From an uncultured Gammaproteobacteria bacterium (GTDB lineage: Bacteria; Pseudomonadota; Gammaproteobacteria; Steroidobacterales; Foliamicaceae), in assembly GCA_951828235.1 (NCBI GenBank), contig OX639965.1, forward strand, positions 2,894,129 to 2,958,128: DNA of 64,000 nt, written 5' to 3'. Of this stretch, positions 33,821 through 40,952 are shown in pieces (positions within the stretch are counted from its first letter, which is position 1; the number at the start of each line of letters is the position of its first letter). The notes below the pieces were generated by a model. That model made no database searches. It saw only the letters and a program-made list of their open reading frames with translations, and was not told the DNA's origin. A program made the position numbers and the translations under genes.

Positions 33821-34132
33821 TCAGCCCTCTTCTTCGGTCCTGGGCAGTACGTTTGCCTGAGACCCTGCATCCGGGGGCAGCGCAAGGTTGCCCTCTATTC
33901 TTGCAACCCTTTCGCGCAGACTCACAAGGTCCCCGCTGATATTCTCTAGTCGGATGTTGACCTCTGCGAAGCGGCCATTGACTTCCGCAAAGCCACTGCG
34001 AAGCTCGGCCCTGACATCCGCCATATCGCTGCGCTGCTGGGCCTGTCCCTGGAAAACCGCGCCCAGCAGAAGAGCTACCGCAGCGATCGCCGCGGAAACC
34101 TTTCCGGCGTTGATCCATGCGCTCCTGCTCAC
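33821..34132 (-). CDS. Small membrane-anchored coiled-coil protein
   Basis: The 103-aa protein has one membrane helix near the N terminus ([18 protein letters not shown], about residues 12-29). It continues as a heptad-rich helix ([19 protein letters not shown] and onward to about residue 75), then a short acidic tail. The start is a GTG at 34132 with GAGGG upstream; a longer in-frame reading back to 34186 is possible. It is divergent from the LysM-helicase gene, which also has a membrane helix followed by a coiled coil. Whether the two interact is speculation. I do not recognise the family. Confidence 0.6.
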   Translation of the reverse strand: MSRSAWINAGKVSAAIAAVALLLGAVFQGQAQQRSDMADVRAELRSGFAEVNGRFAEVNIRLENISGDLVSLRERVARIEGNLALPPDAGSQANVLPRTEEEG

Positions 34133-34359
34133 TGGACTACCCTCATGATGGACAATACGCTCGACAATATCACAGCCGGGCCACAAGGTCGCGCTGAAAT
34201 GCTCATCAAATCATCGAAGAAAGGCGCTTGATGCGGAACCCGCCCCAACTGGGCGAACTGCCCCGCGAGAGCATAAGCATTCGCGCACTGTAACAAAGCC
34301 CAACCAATCCCCAAGCTCCCAATGTCGTTGATTGATGGCGCTATTGGGCGAGAACCAGC

Positions 34360-37299
34360 ATGACCGAAATCGTAGTGACGCACGTCGAGCCCGGAGAAAC
34401 GCTTTCCGAGATTGCGGGCCGCTATGGCGTCAGCGTGGACGCATTGCAGCAATGGAACGGAATCGAGAATCCTGACTTGGTGCTGGTTGGCCAGAGGCTC
34501 GTTGTTTACACGGCGGCGGAAGCGACCGAGTCTTTCGCCTCCGAAGATGCTATGTCCCAGGCAGCACCTGGTCTCGACGTGGCGCTTGGCTCTTGGGGTG
34601 TTTGGATGGGGGGCCTCATCGTTCTGGCGCTTCTGCTGTTTATGGTCCACCGCAAACGAAGCGCACGACTTGGCCGGCAGCGACGGGAGCAGGCCGCACA
34701 AGCCGCACGACTCGGCTGGTGGCGCGCGGAGTTGGCCGCACAAGCCGAGAGGCTCCATTCTGTGCATGAGCGCCTCGCTCAGCTCGCGGACCCTCCCCGA
34801 TACATGGCGCGCAGCCTCTTTTCCCGCTTGGAACGCGACGCCCGGAACGTGGCTGCCTCACTGTCGTCGCGTTGGCCCGAGCAATTGTCCGGAACCACAG
34901 AAATCCGAATGTTGGACGGAATACGCCGCTTCTTGAGGGACCCTACAGGTCACAGAATCACGGCCAACAACACCTTCATAACAAATGAGTTGGTCCACTC
35001 ACGGAAGTTCTTCGACCGGGTCGAGGCACATCCCCTTACGAAAGAACAACGAAAAGCGGTCGTCGTTGACGAAGACCATAACCTGGTTGTCGCCGCTGCG
35101 GGCAGCGGCAAGACATCGGTAATCGTGGCCAAGTCCGGTTGGCTTTTGCGGAAGAGGTACCGGCACCCATCGGAACTCTTGCTGCTCGCCTTCGCGAAGG
35201 ATGCCCAGAGGGAGATGAAGGCGAGAGTCCACCGATGCCTCGGCGCCAAGGCAACATCCAGCCTCACGGTGCGAACCTTCCACAGCCTGGGTTTGTCGAT
35301 CATCGGTGAGGTCGAAGGGAAACGCCCGTCGCTGGCCAAGGTAGCCGAGGACGACATGGCGATGTACGAATTGCTTAGGCGCATCATCGCCGACCTGCTC
35401 GTAAATCCCAAATTCGCGGCGGTCATGTTGACATGGTTCCAGGATCACTTTGGCCCTTATGAGAGCGAGCACGAGTTCCAAAACCGGGGTGAATATTGGA
35501 ACTATGTCCGAGCGATCGAGCTACGTTCGTTGAAGGGCGAGTTGGTCAAGAGCTATGAGGAGTGCGAGATCGCAAATTTTCTCTACCTCAACGGCGTCAC
35601 CTACGAATATGAGCGCCCCTATGAGCACAACACCGCTACATCGGAGAAACAACAATATCGACCCGACTTCTACCTCCCTGACGCTGGAATCTATATAGAA
35701 CACTTTGCACTCAATGCGTCGGGAGACACCCCTCCGTTTATCGACCGAGAAGAGTATCTCCGATCGATGAGCTGGAAGCGCCAACTCCACGACCAACACG
35801 ATACCGTCCTGGTCGAGACCTTCAGCCACGAAAAATCCGCCGGTAAATTGATTGAAAATCTGATCGCGAAGCTTGCCCAGCACGGCGCAGACTTTTCACC
35901 GATTCCTCCAGACGATGTCTTCAACGTCCTTGAGGAGCAAGGCCGGATCGATCCGTTTACGCGCTTGGTCGCCACTTTCCTTAACCACTACAAGGGCTCC
36001 CAGCTGTCTCCCGGTGAACTGGCCGAGCGGGCCGCGGTATCCCCCGACCGACCGCGTGCCCAGGCTTTTGTTGCGCTGTTCAGGGCGGTCTTCGAGCGTT
36101 ACCAGGATTCGCTGACTCGCCTCCGGCAGATCGATTTTCACGACATGATCAACAGAGCAACGGAGCACGTGGAGAGCGGACGATATCGCAGCACCTTCGA
36201 TTACATTCTCGTCGACGAGTTCCAGGACATTTCTCCAGGTCGAGCGCGGCTTCTGAAAGCACTGCTGGACCAGTCACCCACCGCGCAACTGTTCGCCGTC
36301 GGCGACGATTGGCAGGCGATCTATCGATTTGCCGGCTCAGACATCGCCATCATGCGCGAAATCAAGGAGCGCTTCGGCGAGACCGAGCGTATCGACCTGA
36401 CGACAACTTTCCGGTGTGCGGATCGTATCGCCGAGGTCGCCGCCGAATTCGTGCTGCGCAATCCGGCACAGATTCACAAGAGCGTTACCTCGGTGCGCCA
36501 TGCGGACGGACCGTGTGTGCATATCGGTCTCCCCGGGGAGCAATCGACCGATCTGCTTACAGCAACGCTAAGGATGATTGCCGCCGATGCAGCTACGCGG
36601 CGTGAGGCACTGACTGTCCTGTTGCTCGGCCGCTACAGGCACACGAAACCGGAAAACATGGCCCAACTTTCGAGGGAACACCCCGAACTAAGCCTTTCCT
36701 ACAAGACCGTGCACGGCTCTAAGGGGCTTGAGACGGATTACGTCGTGGTGCTCGACATGTGCGCCGGCAAGCATGGTTTTCCTACCGGGAACGCCGATGA
36801 CCCGCTGCTCAATCTGGTCCTTGCTGCGCCGGAGACGTTTCCGCATTCAGAGGAGCGGCGCCTACTTTATGTCGCTATCACCCGCGCCAAGCGGGCTGCC
36901 TACCTATTGGCCGATGGCGTATCGCCGTCCCCATTCGTCACAGAACTGGCAAACGACGGATATGACGTTACCGTCTATGGTCGGCTCCAGAAGAGCGATG
37001 CTGCCTGCCCAGGGTGCGTTGCTGGACGTCTCGTGCGCCGCGAAAACAAGCAGAACGGGAGCGTGTTCTATGGCTGCTCGCACTACCCGTACTGCACGCA
37101 CATGCAACCCGCGTGTCCCCATTGCAGAATCGGATTGCCAGTAAAGGCCGCTGACACGTTCCGTTGCCGCGACTGCGGAAAAACCGTCGAGGCATGCCCG
37201 ACCTGCAACGGATGGCTGCGCACTATCAAAGGAGAATACGGACCGTTTCTCGGTTGCTCGAATTATCCGAACTGCGATTACACGAGAAAATTAATGTGA
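34360..37299 (+). CDS. LysM - membrane helix - helicase IV-like UvrD/Rep helicase - zinc-finger fusion protein
   Basis: The 979-aa protein combines unusual parts in order. A LysM domain spans residues 3-50 (THVEPGETLSEIAGRYGVS, ending VGQRLVVY). A membrane helix lies at about 81-97, then a basic coiled coil to about 145. A superfamily 1 helicase core resembling E. coli helicase IV follows: Walker A AAAGSGKTS at 245-253, an insertion with RPDFYLPDAG and IEHF at 434-449, Walker B VDEFQD at 618-623, VGDDWQAIYRFAGSD at 647-661 and YVAITRAKR at 837-845. The C terminus carries several topoisomerase-type cysteine pairs (CPGC 883-886, CPHC 919-922, CRDC 936-939, CPTC 946-949). The reading frame is intact. 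Role unknown; DNA repair or phage defence at the membrane are guesses. Confidence 0.85.
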   Translation: MTEIVVTHVEPGETLSEIAGRYGVSVDALQQWNGIENPDLVLVGQRLVVYTAAEATESFASEDAMSQAAPGLDVALGSWGVWMGGLIVLALLLFMVHRKRSARLGRQRREQAAQAARLGWWRAELAAQAERLHSVHERLAQLADPPRYMARSLFSRLERDARNVAASLSSRWPEQLSGTTEIRMLDGIRRFLRDPTGHRITANNTFITNELVHSRKFFDRVEAHPLTKEQRKAVVVDEDHNLVVAAAGSGKTSVIVAKSGWLLRKRYRHPSELLLLAFAKDAQREMKARVHRCLGAKATSSLTVRTFHSLGLSIIGEVEGKRPSLAKVAEDDMAMYELLRRIIADLLVNPKFAAVMLTWFQDHFGPYESEHEFQNRGEYWNYVRAIELRSLKGELVKSYEECEIANFLYLNGVTYEYERPYEHNTATSEKQQYRPDFYLPDAGIYIEHFALNASGDTPPFIDREEYLRSMSWKRQLHDQHDTVLVETFSHEKSAGKLIENLIAKLAQHGADFSPIPPDDVFNVLEEQGRIDPFTRLVATFLNHYKGSQLSPGELAERAAVSPDRPRAQAFVALFRAVFERYQDSLTRLRQIDFHDMINRATEHVESGRYRSTFDYILVDEFQDISPGRARLLKALLDQSPTAQLFAVGDDWQAIYRFAGSDIAIMREIKERFGETERIDLTTTFRCADRIAEVAAEFVLRNPAQIHKSVTSVRHADGPCVHIGLPGEQSTDLLTATLRMIAADAATRREALTVLLLGRYRHTKPENMAQLSREHPELSLSYKTVHGSKGLETDYVVVLDMCAGKHGFPTGNADDPLLNLVLAAPETFPHSEERRLLYVAITRAKRAAYLLADGVSPSPFVTELANDGYDVTVYGRLQKSDAACPGCVAGRLVRRENKQNGSVFYGCSHYPYCTHMQPACPHCRIGLPVKAADTFRCRDCGKTVEACPTCNGWLRTIKGEYGPFLGCSNYPNCDYTRKLM

Positions 37300-37332
37300 A
37301 ACATGTGCCACTGCGATGGTGGCAGCCGAGCA

Positions 37333-37365
37333 TTACGCCTTGATTGCATTGCAATCATCGCGTAA
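37333..37365. promoter_or_regulatory. Dyad operator of the FitAB pair
   Basis: TGATTGCA (37341-37348) and TGCAATCA (37350-37357) form a perfect 8-bp inverted repeat around one base. It is extended by TTACGC and GCGTAA on the outside, giving 14 of 16 matched positions per arm. It lies about 34 bases before the antitoxin. Ribbon-helix-helix antitoxins of this family bind such dyads to repress their own operon. Confidence 0.7.
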
Positions 37366-37398
37366 ATTTGGATTGCTGCACTGTCGGAGGACAAGACC

Positions 37399-37641
37399 AT
37401 AGCGAGCATCACGATCCGAAATCTAGACGACGAGGTGAAGACCCAGTTGCGCGTGCGGGCGGCGGGCAACGGCCGTTCCATGGAAGAGGAAGCGCGATTG
37501 ATCCTGCGCGATGCCGTCGGGCGTAAGCCGAGTTCCAGAAACCTCGCGAGTATCGCCCGCTCGTACTTTGGCCCGACGAACGGCGTGGATTTGGAACTGC
37601 CGCCGCGCGGTCCGATGCGCCTGCCGCCGTCCTTCGATTGA
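37399..37641 (+). CDS. fitA: FitA-like ribbon-helix-helix antitoxin with an ATA at the expected start
   Basis: The 80-codon frame reads IASITIRNLDDEVKTQLRVR and then NGRSMEEEARLILRDAV, which matches FitA-type antitoxins that normally begin MASITIRNLDD. At the expected start the codon is ATA, eight bases after a good GGAGG (37386-37390). The first ordinary start codon in frame is a GTG at 37435, which would remove the DNA-binding strand SITIRNL. An intact dyad operator upstream suggests that the full-length protein is still made or was made recently. It neutralises the PIN-domain toxin encoded nine bases downstream. Confidence 0.75.
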   Translation: MASITIRNLDDEVKTQLRVRAAGNGRSMEEEARLILRDAVGRKPSSRNLASIARSYFGPTNGVDLELPPRGPMRLPPSFD

Positions 37642-37650
37642 GCGTCACTC

Positions 37651-38076
37651 GTGTCTGTGCTGTTGGACACGAACGTCGTGTCCCAGTTGATTCGCAAATC
37701 GCCCCACCCTGCCGTCGATGCGTGGGCCGCCGGCCATCCCCTCGAAGATCTGTTTTTCTCGGCGGTCGGCGAAGCGGAGCTGCGCTACGGCGCGGCGATT
37801 CTGACCGCCGGACGGCGCCGGGAAACGCTGATTGTGAAAATCGAGCGGATGCTGCGCGACGCCTTCGAGGGCCGAGTGCTGCCGTTCGACAGCGATGCAG
37901 CGCGTGATTATGCGCAGATTGCCGCCGCGCGCCGGTCGGCCGGGCGCCCCATAGCGCCGGCAGACTGTCAGATTGCGGCGATAGCCCGCTCTCGCGGCAT
38001 GGTCGTGGCGACGCGCGACGTCAGGGACTTCGAGGACCTCGACATCGAGATCGTGGATCCCTGGTCAGTCTCATGA
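37651..38076 (+). CDS. fitB: FitB/VapC-type PIN-domain toxin
   Basis: The 141-aa protein is a PIN-domain ribonuclease. It starts MSVLLDTNVVSQLIRK with acidic residue D6. It then has VGEAELRYG (E41/E43), APADCQIAAIA (D105) and TRDVRDFEDL (D123), the set that binds the catalytic metal. The final segment IEIVDPW is typical of FitB. The start is a GTG at 37651. It is intact, so loss of its antitoxin would be expected to be harmful, which bears on the ATA start question. Confidence 0.9.
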   Translation: MSVLLDTNVVSQLIRKSPHPAVDAWAAGHPLEDLFFSAVGEAELRYGAAILTAGRRRETLIVKIERMLRDAFEGRVLPFDSDAARDYAQIAAARRSAGRPIAPADCQIAAIARSRGMVVATRDVRDFEDLDIEIVDPWSVS

Positions 38077-38089
38077 TCGACGCGAACTG

Positions 38090-38697
38090 ATGCGCCTTTC
38101 CTGGAACGAGGTCCAGGTTCGCGCGGCCACCTTCGCCGAGGAATGGAGCAAAGCGGTTCGCGAGACGAGCGAGACGCACAGTTTCTACAACGCTTTCTTC
38201 CGCGTGTTCGGCGTGGAGCGCCGCTCGGTAGCGCGCTATGAGGAGCACGTAGCCAAACTGGACGACAGTTCAGGCTTCATCGACCTGTTCTGGCCCGGCG
38301 TCCTTATCGTCGAGCAGAAAAGCGCCGGCCGCGATCTCCAGAAAGCCTACGGTCAGGCCGGCGAATATTTCGACGCACTCAAGGAACGCGACCGGCTCCG
38401 CGCGGTTTCAGTAGTGGCGACCTCGACTTGTCAAAGTTGGACAATCTCGCGCAGGCCGTCCTGGACGCCCGCGTCGAATGGTCTGACTCCTCTCTGGCTA
38501 ATCTCTACGACCCTGAGTTGATGCCTCCCAACCTGCGCCGCGCCCACCAAGCCCTGGATCGCGCCGTGGACCGCCTCTACCAGCATGGCGGCTTCTCTTC
38601 CGAACGCGAGCGCGTCGAACATCTGTTCGCGCTCTACGAGAAAATGCGCGCTCCGTTGACAATGAGCGCGAATCACAAAGTGCGACGAGAGCAATGA
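38090..38697 (+). pseudogene. Deleted MmeI-like type IIL restriction-modification gene
   Basis: The first part (38090 to about 38414) encodes the N-terminal nuclease-side region of MmeI-like class I DNA methyltransferase/restriction enzymes. Its markers are AATFAEEWSKAV, SFYNAFFRVFGVERR and GFIDLFWPGVLIVEQKSAGRDL, the last written in two overlapping pieces of fewer than 20 residues. From about 38428, in a different frame, comes the C-terminal end of the same family (LDNLAQAVLDARVEW, SLANLYDPELMPPNLRRAH, LDRAVDRLYQ). The methyltransferase and target-recognition parts, many hundreds of residues, are gone. This is one internal deletion with a frameshift, leaving a non-functional relic. Confidence 0.85.
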
Positions 38698-38703
38698 AGC
38701 ATC

Positions 38704-38985
38704 TCAGGCAGCCCTGAAAGTCTTGATCATGCGGAGGTCCAGCACCTTTGCGGCCTCTTCCAGATCGTAACTTGCCTGAAGGTTCAGCCAGAATTCTGGC
38801 GAAGTTCCGAAGAACTTGGCCAGGCGCAAGGCCGAATTCGCGGTAATCGAACGTTTGCCGTGAACGATTTCATTTACGGCACGGGGTGACATGCCGATTT
38901 CCCTGCCAAGCCGATTCTGGCTAATGCCCAGCTCTAACAGGAACTCCTCAAGAAGTACCTCTCCCGGATGTATATTCTTCAACAT
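38704..38985 (-). CDS. higA: HigA-type antitoxin (XRE helix-turn-helix), second pair
   Basis: The 93-aa protein begins MLKNIHPGEVLLEEFLLELG. It has a helix-turn-helix (ISQNRLGREIGMSPRAVNEI) and then SITANSALRLAKFFGTSPEF followed by WLNLQASYDLE. It is distinct in sequence from the HigA at 14.7 kb. It is downstream of its toxin by nine bases and represses the operon through the dyad at 39287-39305. Confidence 0.92.
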   Translation of the reverse strand: MLKNIHPGEVLLEEFLLELGISQNRLGREIGMSPRAVNEIVHGKRSITANSALRLAKFFGTSPEFWLNLQASYDLEEAAKVLDLRMIKTFRAA

Positions 38986-38994
38986 CGTGCGCCT

Positions 38995-39276
38995 CTAGTG
39001 ATAATCGACGATTTGCACCGCGGTTGCGGAACTGTCCCGCCATTCGAAGCAGATCCGCCACCGGTCATTCACGCGGATGCTATATTGCCCGCGCCGGTTT
39101 CCGCGGAGCTTTTCCAGACGGTTGGACCGTGGCGCTCGCAAGTCTTCGAGAACATCGGCGGCGTCAAGCATTCGCAGTTTCCGGCGTGCGCGCTGTTGGA
39201 TTTCCGCTGGCAAATCCTTTGCGCGTTGACCGTTGAATATGGATTCGGCGCGCTTGTCCTTAAACGACCCGATCAC
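38995..39276 (-). CDS. higB: HigB-type toxin, second pair
   Basis: The 93-aa RelE-like toxin begins MIGSFKDKRAESIFNGQ and contains LDAADVLEDLRAPRSNRLE and YSIRVNDRWRICFEW, ending in VQIVDYH. This is the full HigB pattern with normal length. It lies before its antitoxin on the minus strand. It differs clearly from the HigB at 14.4 kb. Confidence 0.92.
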   Translation of the reverse strand: MIGSFKDKRAESIFNGQRAKDLPAEIQQRARRKLRMLDAADVLEDLRAPRSNRLEKLRGNRRGQYSIRVNDRWRICFEWRDSSATAVQIVDYH

Positions 39277-39286
39277 TAACCCAAAG

Positions 39287-39305
39287 TATAACGTGATGCG
39301 TTATA
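39287..39305. promoter_or_regulatory. Dyad operator upstream of higBA
   Basis: TATAACG and CGTTATA form a perfect 7-bp inverted repeat around a 5-base spacer. The dyad ends ten bases from the higB start and overlaps TATA-like promoter sequence, as expected for HigA autoregulation. Confidence 0.6.
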
Positions 39306-39312
39306 GTATGCA

Positions 39313-39369
39313 ACATACATTCACATCACGGACAGTTCTATTTGTCCGCAACACATACATTCACATCAC
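39313..39369. repeat. 17-bp direct repeat around an insertion-sequence-end-like motif
   Basis: ACATACATTCACATCAC occurs at 39313-39329 and again at 39353-39369. Between them lies GGACAGTTCTATTTGTCC, which resembles the motifs at 31311-31354. This could be the footprint of an excised element or a slipped duplication. Confidence 0.55.
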
Positions 39370-39421
39370 ACGGGAGCGGCCATGAGGCACTGAATGGGGG
39401 GACTCCAGCGCACAACTGTGC

Positions 39422-39737
39422 TGCCCGGGGCCGGACTCGAACCGACACGGGGTTTCCCCCGGGGGATTTTCTTACCCTCTACGGCTTTCGCCGCGGGAGG
39501 CACACGGCGTGCCTCCCTTTGGGGTCTGGACTTTCCCTCTGCCGTATCGCCTTTCGGCGACGTAGGCCGGAGCCGTCAAGTCTCTACACTTTCCCCTTGT
39601 TTCAAAGGGCTTAGCTCGGGATTGCCACCACCTTGCGTGCTGAGGTTTCCCCGAATTTGACTCCTGGTACATCGGACGGTTTCCCGGCCGGCGCTCAATA
39701 TCAAGTCCCCTGCGTATACCTGTTTCGCCACCCGGGC
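39422..39737 (-). tRNA. tRNA-Leu(UAA) interrupted by a group I intron
   Basis: The 5' exon (39737-39703, 35 bases) and 3' exon (39470-39422, 49 bases) join into an 84-base class II tRNA. The acceptor arms GCCCGGG and CCCGGGC pair perfectly and the discriminator is A. The anticodon stem is GGGGA with TCCCC around the loop CUUAAAA, which gives anticodon UAA. The variable arm is GGGG-GAAA-CCCC and the T-arm is GTCGG-TTCGAGT-CCGGC. CCA is not encoded. The intron lies after U34, the same place as in cyanobacterial tRNA-Leu(UAA). Confidence 0.93.
39471..39702 (-). ncRNA. Group I intron (self-splicing type) in the anticodon of tRNA-Leu
   Basis: The 232-base insert starts after U34 and ends in G, as group I introns do. 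Core elements are present in order on the minus strand. P is AATTCGGGGAAACCT (39657-39643). Q is GGCAATCCCGAGCTAAGCCC (39627-39608). R is GTGTAGAGACTTGACGGC (39589-39572). S is near GGGAAAGTCCAGACC (about 39537-39523). The 5' splice-site helix forms between exon CUU and intron GAG with a U-G wobble at the splice site. The pattern is that of the small IC3-like introns known from cyanobacterial tRNA-Leu. No homing endonuclease is encoded. Confidence 0.92.
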
Positions 39738-39804
39738 GTAGGCTAGCAGTTTAGCAAAGCTGGGAGAGAGGCCGAGACGCCCTCTTCCCCAGGTCAGCGC
39801 AGCA

Positions 39805-40026
39805 AGCTCCAATGCACGACGAATATCAGGAAGGGGGCTAGGGAGATGCGCTAAACATCCCTACGCCGATGTCCGGCGAGAAGAGCGCCTGTCCCAGCGC
39901 CATCAGGACGCCGTAGGCCATCTTGTAGACGTGGTGGCCAGCGAGGACAACGATGTAGCGCGCACCCTGTAGCTCTCTATGATGTTTCCATTCCCGACCA
40001 GGTTTTCCAAACCGGATCAGTTTCTT
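39805..40026. pseudogene. Mosaic of fragments of other genes in this window
   Basis: Between the intron-bearing tRNA and abiEi (39738-40154) I find no gene but several fragments. 39809-39840 (minus) resembles the 3' end of the transporter gene (PFLIFVVHWSLLR against PFLILVVLWGLLR). 39863-39914 (minus) matches 42083-42134 of the same gene with three differences in 52 bases. 39907-39985 (minus) matches glgC 18483-18559 with about five substitutions and a 2-base insertion. 39975-39999 (plus) matches 32315-32339 of the TonB receptor with one difference in 25. Neighbouring fragments meet at short shared sequences. Around 40007-40026 there is a weak insertion-sequence-end-like motif. Confidence 0.75.
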
Positions 40027-40095
40027 ACGACACTCCCTGCCCGACTACTTCCCAATCCCGACTGAGTCGGCAGATCGCTGAGCCAAACTACATTG

Positions 40096-40135
40096 AACTA
40101 CCTGTTTTTCACGAAATACGTGAATTTCTGTAGTT
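40096..40135. promoter_or_regulatory. Dyad operator upstream of abiEi
   Basis: TTCACG (40108-40113) and CGTGAA (40119-40124) form an inner inverted repeat around AAATA. AACTAC (40096-40101) and GTAGTT (40130-40135) form an outer one. AbiEi-type antitoxins repress their operon by binding inverted repeats in this position. Confidence 0.6.
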
Positions 40136-40154
40136 TTTATGTATCATCTGCCTC

Positions 40155-40952
40155 ATGGCCTCAAAGCTCTCCCAAGCACGCCAACGCCTGAGTTTCGTAC
40201 TCAGAAACACCGGCCCGACTTTCACCGTTGCCGATGTCACCGATCTCCTGGGTCTGGAGCGCGTCGAGGCGTCGAAAATACTCTCGCGCTGGGCGGCTCA
40301 AGGGTGGGTGGTTCGTCTCCGCCGCGGGCTGTACGCTGCCGTGCCCCTGAAGTCTTCCAGCGGCGAAGTGGTCCTGGAGAATCCCTGGCTGATTGTCCCC
40401 GCCCTGTTCCACGAGGCGTATGTCGGAGGTTGGTCCGCGGCCGAGCATTGGGACCTGACCGAGCAAGTCTTTTCGAGTGTCTGCGTGCTGACCGCCGATA
40501 AGATCCGCAGCAAGGACCAGACTATCGGCGGCATCCGATTCGTTCTGACCTCCATGCGCAAAGACAGGCACTTTGGCACACGATTCGAGTGGGTCGGGAA
40601 CCAGCGGATCGTGGTCTCCGATCCTGAGAAGACCATCGTCGATATGTTTTACAAGCCAAGCCTTGGCGGCGGCATACAGCACGCGACCGAGTGCTTTCGG
40701 AATCTGATCCGCGGCTCACAAGGCAATACGGCAAAGCTGGCCGAATACGCCGAGCGCTTCAGCAGTGGCGCGGTGAACAAGCGGCTCGGGCTCATGGCCG
40801 AAGCGGCGGGCTTGGATGAGTTTGCCGAAAAGCTCTATGCAGGTAAGTCGGCCGGTAATGTTCAACTTGATCCAAGAAATCCCGGCGACAAACTGGTAAC
40901 TCGATGGGGCGTGTGGGTTCCAGCACATTGGGAGCGGTGGGCCCGCGAATGA
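40155..40952 (+). CDS. abiEi: AbiEi-type antitoxin / transcriptional repressor
   Basis: The 265-aa protein has an N-terminal winged helix (FTVADVTDLLGLERVEASKI, then WVVRLRRGLYAAVP). The C-terminal AbiEi domain includes WSAAEHWDLTEQVF and DPEKTIVDMFYKP. AbiE systems are type IV toxin-antitoxin abortive-infection modules. The antitoxin is full length and has a dyad operator upstream. Its stop overlaps the toxin start codon (ATGA), but the toxin is truncated. Confidence 0.9.
   Translation: MASKLSQARQRLSFVLRNTGPTFTVADVTDLLGLERVEASKILSRWAAQGWVVRLRRGLYAAVPLKSSSGEVVLENPWLIVPALFHEAYVGGWSAAEHWDLTEQVFSSVCVLTADKIRSKDQTIGGIRFVLTSMRKDRHFGTRFEWVGNQRIVVSDPEKTIVDMFYKPSLGGGIQHATECFRNLIRGSQGNTAKLAEYAERFSSGAVNKRLGLMAEAAGLDEFAEKLYAGKSAGNVQLDPRNPGDKLVTRWGVWVPAHWERWARE

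Noticed and set aside
39422-39737. Reading the tRNA-Leu 3' half as a broken tRNA next to junk sequence
   Set aside because: The matching 5' half with perfect acceptor pairing lies 232 bases away and the insert has group I intron core elements, so an intron is the better explanation.
39738-40154. A protein gene between tRNA-Leu and abiEi
   Set aside because: The open frames here are short and cut across fragments of other genes; none has a start site with sensible continuation.
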